Assembly (NCBI GenBank): GCA_031292375.1
Contig: JARLHF010000056.1
Location: 1-39,308 of the forward strand
DNA length: 39,308 nt
Origin: Chlamydiales bacterium
GTDB lineage: Bacteria; Chlamydiota; Chlamydiia; Chlamydiales; VFKH01
Reading direction: 5' to 3'
Numbering within the stretch: position 1 is the first letter of the stretch; every line of letters starts with the position of its first letter. The notes beneath the pieces are model-generated. The model saw only the letters and a list, made by a program, of their open reading frames with translations. It ran no database searches and was not told the DNA's origin. The translations under genes were made by a program, and so were the position numbers. Positions 24,449 to 33,707 of this stretch are shown here, piece by piece.

Positions 24449-26065
24449 TTATTTACCCTTAAGCTTTTGGATCTTTTCATTATCCTGTTTTATTAACGCG
24501 ATTAGCCTTTTGCCTCTAGACTCGGTAGAAGTAGAAATGGAAATAGGAACAGTCTCTCTAAAAATTTGAATTTTTATTTTTTCATCGGATTCGGATACAG
24601 TAGGATTTTGAGCCTTTTTTAGTTCTTTACGTGTGGCAATGGCTTTAGCAAGAGTCTCGTTAAATATTCTTTCTGTTTCGGCTTTAAGATCTGCTTGTAC
24701 GGCCTTTAAGATATCTAATTGTTGTAAGTTTGGATTTTCATTTTGTTTTGTTGTTATACGCTGCAAAATAATATCTTCTGGAGTCTTTCCACGTATCCTA
24801 GAGGAAGTTTCTTCTTTTAGCTCTAACAATTCACTATATGCAATCACAAGAGCTTCTTCTAATTTTTGATTTTCTTCTTGCTTGTTTTTTTGTAGCCGTG
24901 CTTGTTCTACAGTTGTGTCATGTTTAAATCGAGGTTCCTGTATTGTTGGTGCTGAGCGTGGTCTTGGGGGTTGTATTGGCGTTGGTTGAGTTATTGGCTT
25001 GGGCGGGGTAGATTCGGGTGAAGCTTCTACTTTATTTTGTGACTTTCTAGTAGCAGCCTGTTTCTTCGCATCAGCAGCTACTTCTTGTGCTCTTGTTTTT
25101 TCATTAATTTTTTGTAGTTCTTTAAGTTGATCTATAGGGTTTTTATCTATAAGGACCTTTGCTATTTTGTCTTGTTGTGTAGGATTTTTTGTTAACGTAT
25201 CTTGAAGGTAATTTTTTTTAAGTATTTCTAATTCATCTTCAAATGTTTTAGTTGTTAATTCTAAGAGTTTTATTTGTTCTTCTGGGGGCTTCTTTAAGAC
25301 CTGACTAGATAATTGCTGGCGGATGCTTTCTTTTGCTTTGGGGGGATTGAATCCTTTTGTGATATAAGTAGCTTCTTGCAGTGTGAGTTGTGCTTTTGTT
25401 GCCTTATCTAAAGTGTGTTCTAAATCCTGTTCGAGTTTATTTTTTGTATCTATTTTTTTCTGTATTGCTAGTGTATCTTGTTTAAGTGTTTCTAGCTCCT
25501 CTTCAAATTTTTTAGCAGTTGACTCTAAAAATTCTATTTGTTTTTCTGGAGGTTCTCTTTGAGCGGTTGCAAGTAGCTGTGCGCGTATTTTTGGAGTGCT
25601 TTTTTGTTCAGAAGGAGAGATGGAATGCGAGAGGATACGCTCTTTTTGCAATGCCTGTTGCGCATTTGTTGCTTTAGTTAGAGCTTGACGTTTTTGAAAA
25701 TCAGAGGTAGCTACGAGTATCTTTGAGGCTATTGCTACTTTATGAGGGGATGTTTCATTAAATTTTTGAACAGCTAAGATATATGTATTTTTTAGCTCAG
25801 GATCTTCACTATTTGAAACTTGTTGTTGTACGTTTTCCAGCATTTGTTTTGCTTGTGTTAGGTCTGGAGTTTTAGTTTTATTCTCTGCTGGAGAAAAAAA
25901 AGCTTTGATTTTTCCTAAGAATCCTTTGCATTTTGTATCTGTTGGGGCTAAATCAGTTCGAAGCCATACTGTTTTGCCGCTTGCAATATTGGATAAGTTA
26001 CCTTGTAATTCCGCATCCGACCATTGAGGAGTGGAGGGAGTGGATGCATGATGAATATTTGACAT
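24449..26065 (-). CDS. Coiled-coil protein with internal ~90-residue duplication, lineage-specific
   Basis: The 538-residue protein is rich in Lys, Glu, Gln and Thr, with no signal peptide or membrane helix. Two internal copies of about 90 residues can be seen. ALTKATNAQQALQ...IRAQLL...PPEKQIEFLE...FEEELETLK (~128-196) matches LDKATKAQLTLQ...IRQQLS...PPEEQIKLLE...FEDELEILK (~219-283). A Pro-rich linker (TPPKPITQPTPIQPPRPRS) follows near 360, then a second coiled coil. The N-terminus (MSNIHHASTPSTPQWSD) is Ser/Thr/Pro-rich. This layout resembles chlamydial secreted or inclusion-associated structural proteins, but no family is recognised. It ends convergent with waaA. Confidence 0.7.
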   Translation of the reverse strand: MSNIHHASTPSTPQWSDAELQGNLSNIASGKTVWLRTDLAPTDTKCKGFLGKIKAFFSPAENKTKTPDLTQAKQMLENVQQQVSNSEDPELKNTYILAVQKFNETSPHKVAIASKILVATSDFQKRQALTKATNAQQALQKERILSHSISPSEQKSTPKIRAQLLATAQREPPEKQIEFLESTAKKFEEELETLKQDTLAIQKKIDTKNKLEQDLEHTLDKATKAQLTLQEATYITKGFNPPKAKESIRQQLSSQVLKKPPEEQIKLLELTTKTFEDELEILKKNYLQDTLTKNPTQQDKIAKVLIDKNPIDQLKELQKINEKTRAQEVAADAKKQAATRKSQNKVEASPESTPPKPITQPTPIQPPRPRSAPTIQEPRFKHDTTVEQARLQKNKQEENQKLEEALVIAYSELLELKEETSSRIRGKTPEDIILQRITTKQNENPNLQQLDILKAVQADLKAETERIFNETLAKAIATRKELKKAQNPTVSESDEKIKIQIFRETVPISISTSTESRGKRLIALIKQDNEKIQKLKGK

Positions 26066-26236
26066 AAGAGCAGTCTTCTTTTAAATTTAAGTATATAAAT
26101 TCATATTTAAAATATTTATTTAAAAAAAGCAAGGTGAATTTTATATGAATTTTATATGAGGAATTTTGCTTAATGAAAAAGATTTGCGTGTATGCTGTAT
26201 ATAAAAGCATTGTAGTAGATGTTTTTCTTGAGTGCT

Positions 26237-26285
26237 ATAACCCAGGCTTTCAGCCTGGAGATTGAACTTTGATTGCACCTATGGC
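26237..26285. repeat. 49-bp direct repeat, copy 1 (copy 2 at 26594-26642)
   Basis: The 49 bases starting ATAACCCAGGCTTTCAGCC recur at 26594-26642 with one difference (AGATTG versus GGATTG). The copy includes both a hairpin module and the non-palindromic spacer, so larger blocks than single hairpins have been duplicated within the cluster. Confidence 0.8.
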
Positions 26286-26380
26286 GATGCCATAGGCTTT
26301 TATAACGCAGGGCTTCACCCTGCAAATCACATTCTGGATCTTACCTGGGGCGATGCCCCAGGCTTTTATAGGTCAGGCTT

Positions 26381-26452
26381 TCAGCCTGAATATTACTTAC
26401 AATCATGTCTGTGTTTTCAGCCTGAATATTACTTACAATCATGTCTGTGTTC
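26381..26452. repeat. Two tandem copies of a 36-bp unit
   Basis: Units at 26381-26416 and 26417-26452 differ only at the last base. Each begins with the half-module TCAGCCTGAATATT and ends in GTCTGTGTT. The boundary falls inside a hairpin module, which suggests slippage or recombination between hairpin arms. Confidence 0.85.
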
Positions 26453-26593
26453 TCAGGGCGAATGCCCTGGAATATAAAAGCCTGGGGCAACGCCCTAGGA
26501 TATGCCCATAAACATTTTGCAGGGTGAAGCCCTGCGTTATTGTCAGATCCAAGCATATAGGTTACACTTTAACCCATGTGCTTGGGTCGGACA

Positions 26594-26642
26594 ATAACCC
26601 AGGCTTTCAGCCTGGGGATTGAACTTTGATTGCACCTATGGC
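26594..26642. repeat. 49-bp direct repeat, copy 2
   Basis: Second copy of the block at 26237-26285, with one base difference. After this block the two copies diverge within the next palindrome (GCGATGCCATAGG versus GCACCGCCTTAGG). Confidence 0.8.
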
Positions 26643-26722
26643 ACCGCCTTAGGTGGTCCCAGAGCATGATTTGCAGGGCGTAAGGCCCTGCTTTATAGCA
26701 TTTCAGACTGTCTGGACAATAT

Positions 26723-27979
26723 TTATGTCTCTAAGTGTCTGTGAGAGTCATCAGTATCAGTAAGTAGCTCGGTAAGTAGTCTTGAGATTTCAGAATGACG
26801 AGCCAAACGAGGATCCCTCTCTTTTAGACCTAGTCGAGTAGTACTGATAGCCTGCTGTAATTTCTTATTTGCATCTGCTTTTTCGTTTTTTGTTGGATCG
26901 CTTCCCAGGCTAATAGACCCAGACCTAGTTCCAAACTCAAAAGCTGAATAATTGACTTCATGTACACCCGTATCGTCTCTATAAGCGTCTTGTATAGCAA
27001 CAGTGATCATTCTTGCAACAGATTCAAATTCAGGTGTAGTTAACTTAGGATCGATGTTTAGATTAAGTGATATAGGTTCTTTCTCTTGTCTACGGCGCCC
27101 TCCTTGTACATGTTTAGATTGCGAGAGGGCATTAGCAATTGCTGGGTTTTGTCGCTCGTCTTGATTAAGTTCTTTTATAAGAACTGAAGGTAGTTTATTT
27201 AGATATTCTACTTTTGATAGGTACTTGTCATCAAGAGTATTGATTATGGTGTTGTTAAGGTGATAAATTAGAGTAAAGTGCCTTTCTATAGTGCTATCTG
27301 CTAAAGTAAAGATCATGTCGAGCGGTATACACTCTGCAATATCAGAGTAGTTTAAATCCATTACAGTCATAATATGATCAAGATCGTTTTTAAAGATAGG
27401 CCAGAAGGTTGTGGGATCTATTTTTCCGTTCTCTATCTCATATGCTGCTTCTTTAAAATAATTCTCTAGCTGTGCATCCGTGAATACATTTATAACGGTA
27501 TCTCTAGAAAACGTAGTAAGATTAAACCCAGGTCGATTTTGTTGGTAAATTAGATTTATCTTTTTAATTTGTTGAGATGTTAATGTATCAACTAGTTTAG
27601 CTGTAATAGGGATATAATTAAGAACATAATCTCCCGATGAAGAGATTTCCATGTGCTGTTTAAGGCCACAATTTTCAAAATAAGCAGTGAGCTGCTCTTC
27701 CGACAGTGTTCTTAATGCTATAGGATTAAGGGCTTCTAAACACTTTTTGCTCGTTTGTCTAATTTTTTCAGCACCTAGTTCACGTGCTTGAGAAGATGTT
27801 ATCCAACTTATATTTTTCTCAGAAAGATTGGGAAGATATGCGTTAATTGTAGAGCTTTCGCGAAATGCTTGAAATAGAAGTAGAACATATTTACAAAGCT
27901 TAGAATACCAAGGGTCGTTATCTTGGAATATAAAGTAAGGCAACTGATTCTTACTAGAGTTAATGCTTGTAGTATTCAT
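26723..27979 (-). CDS. Lineage-specific helical protein with short LxxxQLxxYF repeats
   Basis: The 418-residue protein shows degenerate helical repeats: TLSEEQLTAYF (~93), TLTSQQIKKINL (~131), VFTDAQLENYF (~165), TLADSTIERHF and TLDDKYLSKVEYL. These suggest a short alpha-solenoid or scaffold, followed by a basic linker (GGRRRQEKEP) and a polar C-terminal third. There is no signal peptide or membrane helix. The N-terminus is Ser/Thr/Asn-rich (MNTTSINSSKNQ). AAGGAG lies 6-7 nt before the ATG. It is flanked downstream by the hairpin-repeat cluster and upstream by nadK on the same strand. No family recognised; a host-interaction role is possible but unproven. Confidence 0.65.
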   Translation of the reverse strand: MNTTSINSSKNQLPYFIFQDNDPWYSKLCKYVLLLFQAFRESSTINAYLPNLSEKNISWITSSQARELGAEKIRQTSKKCLEALNPIALRTLSEEQLTAYFENCGLKQHMEISSSGDYVLNYIPITAKLVDTLTSQQIKKINLIYQQNRPGFNLTTFSRDTVINVFTDAQLENYFKEAAYEIENGKIDPTTFWPIFKNDLDHIMTVMDLNYSDIAECIPLDMIFTLADSTIERHFTLIYHLNNTIINTLDDKYLSKVEYLNKLPSVLIKELNQDERQNPAIANALSQSKHVQGGRRRQEKEPISLNLNIDPKLTTPEFESVARMITVAIQDAYRDDTGVHEVNYSAFEFGTRSGSISLGSDPTKNEKADANKKLQQAISTTRLGLKERDPRLARHSEISRLLTELLTDTDDSHRHLET

Positions 27980-28050
27980 ATTGTACTCCTTAATTTCTTA
28001 CTAAAATTTCAGTATAAATAAAAAATATTTAATTCATATAAAGATCTTAG

Positions 28051-28893
28051 TTAGTGACGCAAACGTCCTCTCCAGTCAAGCTTTGTGCGAAGTGTTGCAA
28101 AATAATCTGTACTATGAAGATTAACAAGAGAAAAATGCTCTTGGCTTTTAGTGATAGTAAGGATTTCGCTTGGCTTCATAGAAAAGCACTCAATTCCATC
28201 AAAAATGATGTCTATGGGTTCTTCGCAGCTTAAGTACTGTATTCTGATTTCTTGTTTGGGCATGAGCACAATAGGGCGGTTTGAAATTGTATGAGGGGAG
28301 ATGGGTGTTAGTACAAGTGCCTCTAGCTCAGGGGTTAAGATGGGTCCTCCTGCTGCAAGTGAGTAAGCAGTAGAACCGCTGGGTGTTGCAACGATGACAC
28401 CATCTGCTGCAAAAGTGTTTAAATATTTGCCATCAACGTGGATTGCAAGGTCGATAAGCTTTTTGTTGCGCGCCCTGTGCACAACAATATCGTTGATAGC
28501 AAAGCTTGATTCATTATGAATTGTAGTTGCCTTCACAAAAATTCTGTTATCGATAGTGTATTCTCCATTCAAAAGCTCTTGTAGGCTTGGAAATAAGTTT
28601 TGAAGAGGGATGTCTGCTAAAAAGCCAAGGCTTCCAAGGTTTACACCTAAAACGGGTGCAAGGAGATCTTTATGAGTATGAAAAACAGATAAGATAGAGC
28701 CATCACCGCCTATAGATATCAAAAAGTTGATATCTTTCATGTTGACAGAAGAGAGGGGCTGCACTTCTAATGTTTTAGCATGTAGATCGTCAGCTACGAC
28801 GCTAACTCCTGCTTTAGTAAGAAATTCTCTGATGGTTACAGCAATTTCAAAGGCTTGTTCTTTGTGAACATTTGGAAAAAGTGCAATGATCAT
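28051..28893 (-). CDS. nadK: NAD kinase
   Basis: NAD kinase phosphorylates NAD to NADP. The 280 residues are the normal length. The GGDGS motif appears as [14 protein letters not shown], followed by [13 protein letters not shown]. The NAD-binding block is [25 protein letters not shown], then [15 protein letters not shown] and IIFDGIECF. All conserved positions look intact. The start overlaps the dxs stop as ATGA, putting it last in the xseA-xseB-dxs-nadK unit. Dxs and downstream isoprenoid steps consume NADPH, so the pairing is metabolically sensible, though this is inference. Confidence 0.95.
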   Translation of the reverse strand: MIIALFPNVHKEQAFEIAVTIREFLTKAGVSVVADDLHAKTLEVQPLSSVNMKDINFLISIGGDGSILSVFHTHKDLLAPVLGVNLGSLGFLADIPLQNLFPSLQELLNGEYTIDNRIFVKATTIHNESSFAINDIVVHRARNKKLIDLAIHVDGKYLNTFAADGVIVATPSGSTAYSLAAGGPILTPELEALVLTPISPHTISNRPIVLMPKQEIRIQYLSCEEPIDIIFDGIECFSMKPSEILTITKSQEHFSLVNLHSTDYFATLRTKLDWRGRLRH

Positions 28894-30809
28894 GGAGCAA
28901 TACGGCCTTTAACAAGAGGTTTTTTTGAAGAAAAGGAATGTAAAATGCGCTCAGAAATCTGGTTTGCTGTTAAGCCAAGCTCTTTAATCAGGTCTGTATA
29001 GCCGCCATGAGAGACAAAAGTCTCTGGTATTCCAAAGTTGAGCACTTGTATGTTGTTGAAGTTGGAAGAGACTAGAAAATTGTTGATAATAGAGCCAAGG
29101 CCACAAGCAAGGGAGTGCTCCTCTATTGTAATGACATACTTGTGTGTCATTAGAAGTCGAACAAGAAGGTCTGTATCTAGAGGTTTTACAAAGACAGGAT
29201 CGAGAATTGTTGCTAGAATGCCCTCTTCTTTAAGTAGGTATGCAACTTCTTTTGCAGTATGGCACATATGACCAAGGGCTATGATTAAAAACTCTTCACC
29301 CTCTTGGAGGATTTCAGCAGTTCCAAGAGTTCTCTTTAACAGGGGGCCATTTGGCTCATCTGTTTCCATGTTAGGATAGCGAATAGCTGTGGGTCTTTCA
29401 AAAGAAAAGCTGGATTCCAAAAGCTCTAGTAAGACATGACCATTTCTTGGCTGGCAGATGACCATATTGGGCATGGCATTTAAAAAGCTTATGTCGTACA
29501 CACCATGGTGTGTAGAACCATCTGGCCCAGAAATACCTGCTCTGTCTACAGCAAAGACGACGGGTAGTTCTTGCAGACAAACATCGTGAAAGAGGTTGTC
29601 TAGAGCGCGCTGTAAAAATGTGGCATAGATGGAAGATACGACTTTCATTTTGCCACCATAAGCAATGCCTCCACAGTAAGTGACAGCATGCCCTTCTGCA
29701 ATACCTACGTCGATACAACGCTCAGGAAATTTTTCCATAAAGGCATCTAAACAGGATCCTGCAGACATTGCAGGTGTGACACAAACAACACTAGGATCGT
29801 TTTCAGCCATTTTTAAGATATGTTTTCCAAAAAGCTTAGGAAAAGTAGGACGTGTGGATGCTACAGGTAAAAATGCTCCTGTGTTCCTGTTGAAGGGCTT
29901 TACGCCATGATAGGTAATGGGATTATTGACAGCTAGGTCCATTCCCTGGCCCTTTTTTGTGATGAGATGCACAACAACTGGGTTCGTGCCATTTTTAAGC
30001 AGCTCAAATAGGTCTATGAGTTCTTTTAGATTGTGCCCGTCGATAGGGCCTATGTAGGACAAGTGAAATTGTTCAAAGAACGCTGCAGGGCTTACTAAGT
30101 TTTTCAAAGATTCTGTAATTTTGCTTCCCTGTTTTGCTATGCGCTCACCATAAAGAGGTATCTTAGATGCGATGCTTTCTAGTTCTCTGTAAATTTTATT
30201 GGAAGCTGGGCTATTGATGATGCGGCTTAAAATGGATGTAATGGCACCTACGTTATTAGAGATAGACATAGCATTATCATTTAAGATAATAATGAAGCGG
30301 CCAAGTGTTTTGGAGATGTTGTTGAGTGCTTCTAGGGTAAGACCACAGGTAAGAGATGCATCGCCTACGATGGGGATAATGTGTTCTTTTCTTTTGGTTA
30401 AGTCCCTATTTTTTGCAGTACCAAGACCAAGAGAGAGTGCAGTGCCTGCATGTCCTGCATAAAAATGGTCGTGGGGGGATTCTTTTGGGTTACAAAAGCC
30501 GCAAAGCCCTTTGTGCTTTCGAATCCCTTGAAAATATTTATTTCTACCTGTTAATAGCTTATGAGGATAGCTTTGATGGCTTACATCGAATATGAATTTA
30601 TCGCTTGGTGAGTTAAAAACCTTGTGAAGGGCTATAGAAATTTCTACCATCCCCAAGTTAGAAGCAAGGTGCCCTCCATTGACAGATAAAACCTCTATAA
30701 TGCGTTGTCTAATTTCTATAGCAAGAAGTTCTAACTCTTTTAAAGAAAAAGTTTTGATGTCACTTGAAGTATGGATTTTTTCTAGTAGGGGATAGTGCAT
30801 GTAATCCAT
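28890..30809 (-). CDS. dxs: 1-deoxy-D-xylulose-5-phosphate synthase
   Basis: This thiamine diphosphate enzyme condenses pyruvate and glyceraldehyde 3-phosphate, the first step of the MEP isoprenoid pathway. The 639 residues contain [50 protein letters not shown], the cofactor motif [17 protein letters not shown] (Ala where GDG is usual) and [13 protein letters not shown]. The transketolase central domain has [40 protein letters not shown] and CQPRNGHVL, and a C-terminal domain follows. The ATG overlaps the xseB stop by one base (TAATG). The unit matches the Chlamydia dxs-xseB-xseA order. Confidence 0.96.
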   Translation of the reverse strand: MDYMHYPLLEKIHTSSDIKTFSLKELELLAIEIRQRIIEVLSVNGGHLASNLGMVEISIALHKVFNSPSDKFIFDVSHQSYPHKLLTGRNKYFQGIRKHKGLCGFCNPKESPHDHFYAGHAGTALSLGLGTAKNRDLTKRKEHIIPIVGDASLTCGLTLEALNNISKTLGRFIIILNDNAMSISNNVGAITSILSRIINSPASNKIYRELESIASKIPLYGERIAKQGSKITESLKNLVSPAAFFEQFHLSYIGPIDGHNLKELIDLFELLKNGTNPVVVHLITKKGQGMDLAVNNPITYHGVKPFNRNTGAFLPVASTRPTFPKLFGKHILKMAENDPSVVCVTPAMSAGSCLDAFMEKFPERCIDVGIAEGHAVTYCGGIAYGGKMKVVSSIYATFLQRALDNLFHDVCLQELPVVFAVDRAGISGPDGSTHHGVYDISFLNAMPNMVICQPRNGHVLLELLESSFSFERPTAIRYPNMETDEPNGPLLKRTLGTAEILQEGEEFLIIALGHMCHTAKEVAYLLKEEGILATILDPVFVKPLDTDLLVRLLMTHKYVITIEEHSLACGLGSIINNFLVSSNFNNIQVLNFGIPETFVSHGGYTDLIKELGLTANQISERILHSFSSKKPLVKGRIAP

Positions 30810-31081
30810 TAAATTAAGGTTTTAGAAGGAGAAAATTCTTGTGTCAGGGGTTTTTGGTCCGCACCGAGTGCAAGCTCTCCTTGACGATTTTTAATGAGGA
30901 TCTCCACTTTTCTTTCTGCCTCAGAAAGTTTTTTATTACAAGCAATTATAAGAGCATCTGCTTCTTCATAGAGGGTAAGGGAGTCTTCTAGGCTTAAAGC
31001 ACCAGAATTGATCGATTCTAAAATTTTTTCAAGTCGCACAAAGGACTCTTCAAAAGAAAGGGGTTGTTTTTCAACTATCAT
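30809..31081 (-). CDS. xseB: Exodeoxyribonuclease VII small subunit
   Basis: XseB is the helical accessory subunit of exonuclease VII. At 90 residues it is slightly longer than the usual ~75-80. The family pattern is clear: [59 protein letters not shown] precedes the ATG. It starts 9 nt after xseA ends and overlaps dxs by one base, so the subunits are co-expressed. Confidence 0.93.
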   Translation of the reverse strand: MIVEKQPLSFEESFVRLEKILESINSGALSLEDSLTLYEEADALIIACNKKLSEAERKVEILIKNRQGELALGADQKPLTQEFSPSKTLI

Positions 31082-31090
31082 GAATTTGTC

Positions 31091-32494
31091 CTAATTACTC
31101 GTCTTGTTTACTATGAGAGAGAGTGTGCCATCTGCAAGTTTTGCAAAGAGGAGATCGCCCGTATTAACATTTTTAGCAGAGATGATAAGGGATTGATCCT
31201 TTTCAGAAAAGAGAATCGCATAACCTTTTCGTAAAAGATTTTTTGGGTCGAGAGAACTTAGTTTAGAAACAACCCCTTTTAATCGCTCTTTTCTTAGGTG
31301 AAAGCTATTTTTCCACCAAAGATCAACTTCTTTTTTAATACCTGGTAATTGCGTGTGATAAGCGCGAATAGATTGAAGAGCTCTATTGTTGAGGTTTGTC
31401 TCTAAAAAATGAAGTTTTTGTCTTATTCTTAGAAGTTCATTTTGTGGTTTTAAACTATTTAACTTGTGAGTAGATGCATTGAGAGCATTGCGCTTTTTTA
31501 TCAAATTTTTTTCGAGCGTATCATCTAAAAGTCCACGCAGTTCATCTAGTCTTAGGTAATTTTTACCAACAATGGAATAGGGCGTTGTAAGAAGGGGGTG
31601 CTTTGCAAGGGATAAAAGACGTTGCTTGTAGTGACGCAGCAGGTAAAAAAGGGCAGTAGATAAGTTTTTCTTTGTTTTAATTAAAAAATCTTCATGCTGC
31701 TTTTTTTCAGAGGTAACAATTTCAGCAGCAGCAGAAGGAGTAGGCGCTCTTACGTCCGCTACAAGGTCTGATAAACAGGTGTCACTCTCATGACCAACTG
31801 CAGATATGACAGGGATTTTGCTTGCAAGTATGCTTGCTGCAACAACTTCTTCATTAAACGCCCATAAGTCTTCAATGCTGCCGCCACCTCTTCCCACAAT
31901 CAAGACATCTGCAAGTTCATAGCGGTTCATGTCATCAATTGCTTTTGCGATTTCTAAGGCAGAACCTTCTCCTTGGACTTTTACGGGATTTAAGATGAGA
32001 AAAAAGCCTGCATTTCTTCTTGTTAGGACGTTAAGAATATCTTGAATTACAGCCCCGCTTGGACTTGTAATAACGCCTATGCGCTTTGGAAACTTGGGTA
32101 GTGGTTTTTTTCTTGCAGAATCAAACCAGCCCATCTGCTGTAATTTCATTTTGAGCTGTTCAAGTTTTAAAAGAAGGGCGCCAAGACCCACATAATAGAG
32201 CTCCCTTACAATGATCTGATATGAGCCCCTTGGTTCATACACAGAAATTTCCCCTTTTACGATAACATGATCGCCCGATTTTGGCAGTGGGTTTAAACCG
32301 AGGGTATTACCACGAAACATAACCGCTGCAATTTGAGAAAGATCGTCTTTAAGAGAAAAGTAGAGATGTCCAGAGGATTGGGCTTTAAAGTTGCTAATTT
32401 CTCCTTGAAGAAGAGTATCTCGAAATCTGGGCTCTAAATGCCCCTTTATTGCAGATGTCAGCTGAGAGACTGTGAGGGGTATTGGCTTTGACAT
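31091..32494 (-). CDS. xseA: Exodeoxyribonuclease VII large subunit
   Basis: XseA is the catalytic subunit of exonuclease VII, which degrades single-stranded DNA from both ends. I use ATG 32494 (467 aa, start MSKPIPLTVSQLTSAIKGHL) because AAGG precedes it and family homology begins there. The frame is open to 32605 but would run into the tpiA promoter. The OB-fold has LQGEISNFKAQSSGHLYFSLKDD. The catalytic core has FPKRIGVITSPSGAVIQDILNVLTRR, VLIVGRGGGSIEDLWAFNEEVV and ISAVGHESD. A long coiled coil follows, then the terminal LRKGYAILF element. Divergent from tpiA. Confidence 0.95.
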   Translation of the reverse strand: MSKPIPLTVSQLTSAIKGHLEPRFRDTLLQGEISNFKAQSSGHLYFSLKDDLSQIAAVMFRGNTLGLNPLPKSGDHVIVKGEISVYEPRGSYQIIVRELYYVGLGALLLKLEQLKMKLQQMGWFDSARKKPLPKFPKRIGVITSPSGAVIQDILNVLTRRNAGFFLILNPVKVQGEGSALEIAKAIDDMNRYELADVLIVGRGGGSIEDLWAFNEEVVAASILASKIPVISAVGHESDTCLSDLVADVRAPTPSAAAEIVTSEKKQHEDFLIKTKKNLSTALFYLLRHYKQRLLSLAKHPLLTTPYSIVGKNYLRLDELRGLLDDTLEKNLIKKRNALNASTHKLNSLKPQNELLRIRQKLHFLETNLNNRALQSIRAYHTQLPGIKKEVDLWWKNSFHLRKERLKGVVSKLSSLDPKNLLRKGYAILFSEKDQSLIISAKNVNTGDLLFAKLADGTLSLIVNKTSN

Positions 32495-32500
32495 TTTACC

Positions 32501-32528
32501 TTGAATTTTTAAGCAGTTAGAGTATAGT
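32501..32528 (+). promoter_or_regulatory. Candidate sigma-66/sigma-70 promoter for tpiA
   Basis: TTGAAT (32501-32506) is separated by 16 bp from TATAGT (32523-32528), 33 nt before the tpiA start codon. It is on the plus strand in the short gap between divergent xseA and tpiA. Match is 4/6 and 5/6 to the consensus hexamers. Confidence 0.5.
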
Positions 32529-32561
32529 GCATTTATATGTTTTAGTGAAGGAGAACTCAAA

Positions 32562-33311
32562 GTGGCAAAAAAACACGTGTTTATTGGAAACTGGAAAATG
32601 AACAAAACAGTTGTAGATGCAAAAAGTTTTGTTACAGACTTTCTTCCACAAGTAAAGTCAAGTAGTGATCTTATTGTCCTTGCAGTACCCTTTACAGCAA
32701 TTTTTACGGTATCTCAGATGACGCAAGGCTCCAACGTATTTGTTGCTGCAGAAAACATTTATGAAGAAGAAGAGGGGGCTTATACTGGAGAAGTTTCTGC
32801 CAAGATGGTAAAAGAAGCGGGTGCAAGGTATGTGATTCTAGGGCATTCTGAGAGAAGAAATTACTTTCAAGAAAGTCATGCGCTTGTCAATAAAAAAATA
32901 AAAATATCTCTTAAACATGGTTTAAGGCCTATTGTGTGTATTGGGGAGACTCTTGATGAGAGGGAAGAGGGGCTGACAGAAGATATATTGGAAGAGGCTC
33001 TTGAAAATACATTGCTCGATTTAACACAAGAGGATATGGAGTCTATATTTATTGCCTATGAGCCTATTTGGGCAATAGGTACAGGTGTTGCTTCTACCGC
33101 GGAAGAAGCTGGTAAAGTGCACGATTTTTGCAGAAAATGGATTGCTCATAAGTGGGGGCAAAGTGTTGCAGACAAACAATGCATTCTTTATGGCGGCTCT
33201 GTCAAGGAAGAGAATATTGATTTACTGCTAAAAACACATGATATTGATGGAGTACTCGTTGGCGGTGCCTCCTTGAACTCTTCCTCCTTTGCTCATATCA
33301 TCAATATTTGA
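32562..33311 (+). CDS. tpiA: Triosephosphate isomerase
   Basis: TIM interconverts dihydroxyacetone phosphate and glyceraldehyde 3-phosphate. The 249 residues are normal. Catalytic Lys is in GNWKMNKT (~12), His in VILGHSERR, Glu in AYEPIWAIGTG, and the phosphate grip is in LYGGSVKEENI and VLVGGASL. The start is a GTG at 32562 with GAAGGAGA about 7 nt upstream. It supplies glyceraldehyde 3-phosphate, a Dxs substrate, and sits next to the dxs operon as in Chlamydia. A small hairpin with a U run follows at 33331-33350. Confidence 0.97.
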   Translation: MAKKHVFIGNWKMNKTVVDAKSFVTDFLPQVKSSSDLIVLAVPFTAIFTVSQMTQGSNVFVAAENIYEEEEGAYTGEVSAKMVKEAGARYVILGHSERRNYFQESHALVNKKIKISLKHGLRPIVCIGETLDEREEGLTEDILEEALENTLLDLTQEDMESIFIAYEPIWAIGTGVASTAEEAGKVHDFCRKWIAHKWGQSVADKQCILYGGSVKEENIDLLLKTHDIDGVLVGGASLNSSSFAHIINI

Positions 33312-33330
33312 TAGGAATGGTTTTTTGTTC

Positions 33331-33350
33331 GCCTAAATTAGGCTTTTCTT
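33331..33350 (+). terminator. Weak rho-independent terminator after tpiA
   Basis: GCCTA-AAT-TAGGC forms a 5-bp stem followed by TTTTCTT, 19 nt beyond the tpiA stop. The stem is short, so read-through to secG is likely. Confidence 0.4.
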
Positions 33351-33395
33351 GCTATCCTTCTTTGCAAACTTTGAAAAGATGATTATGGTGATTTT

Positions 33396-33695
33396 ATGAT
33401 GGTTGTTTATTACTTAGCTTTAGTGATTTTTGTATTGATTTCCGCGCTTCTCTGCGGCGTTATCCTGATTCAGGAGAACAAGAGCATGGGCCTTGGCGCC
33501 TCATTTGGTGGGGATTCAGGAAGCTCGCTTTTTGGTACATCGACTGCAACAGTTATCAAAAAAATTACTGCATGGCTTGCCTTTTTCTTTTTCTTGGGCT
33601 GTGTTTTGTTGTCATTTTGGACTTCTGCAATTGGAGGAGGCTCTCAGCCAGTAAACCTCTATCCAACTACAGAAGATGATCAAATTACAGAGTAG
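33396..33695 (+). CDS. secG: Protein translocase subunit SecG
   Basis: SecG assists SecYE/SecA-driven export. The 99 residues hold two hydrophobic segments (YYLALVIFVLISALLCGVILIQ; ITAWLAFFFFLGCVLLSFW). The family hallmark QENKSMGLGASFGGDSGSSLFGTSTATVIKK is a Gly/Ser-rich loop starting with the conserved IQ. Two adjacent ATGs (33396, 33399) are possible. def follows after 12 nt with its own AGAGGG, suggesting a secG-def unit. Confidence 0.93.
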   Translation: MMVVYYLALVIFVLISALLCGVILIQENKSMGLGASFGGDSGSSLFGTSTATVIKKITAWLAFFFFLGCVLLSFWTSAIGGGSQPVNLYPTTEDDQITE

Positions 33696-33707
33696 AGGGA
33701 TCTTTTT

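Larger units (their letters stand above)
26228..26697. repeat. Second hairpin-module repeat cluster
   Basis: This ~470-bp stretch is built from the same modules as 1-262. Examples are CCCAGGCTTTCAGCCTGG (near 26240), CCTATGGCGATGCCATAGG (26278-26296), GCAGGGCTTCACCCTGC (26306-26322), CCTGGGGCGATGCCCCAGG (26344-26362), TCAGGGCGAATGCCCTGG, GCAGGGTGAAGCCCTGC (26518-26534) and GCAGGGCGTAAGGCCCTGC. Most are 7-8 bp stems with 3-5 nt loops. It fills nearly all of the gap between two lineage-specific minus-strand genes. Open frames through it are by-products of the repeat composition. Confidence 0.85.

Noticed and set aside
26262-26477. Plus-strand ORF with QPEYYLQSCL repeats
   Set aside because: It is an accidental open frame through the hairpin modules and 36-bp tandem units. 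The opposite strand is also open (26341-26556) for the same reason.
26341-26556. Minus-strand ORF through the repeat cluster
   Set aside because: Its composition is explained by palindromic modules; no start signal.
32495-32605. Upstream extension of xseA
   Set aside because: It lacks XseA homology and would overlap the tpiA promoter and start. AAGG precedes ATG 32494.
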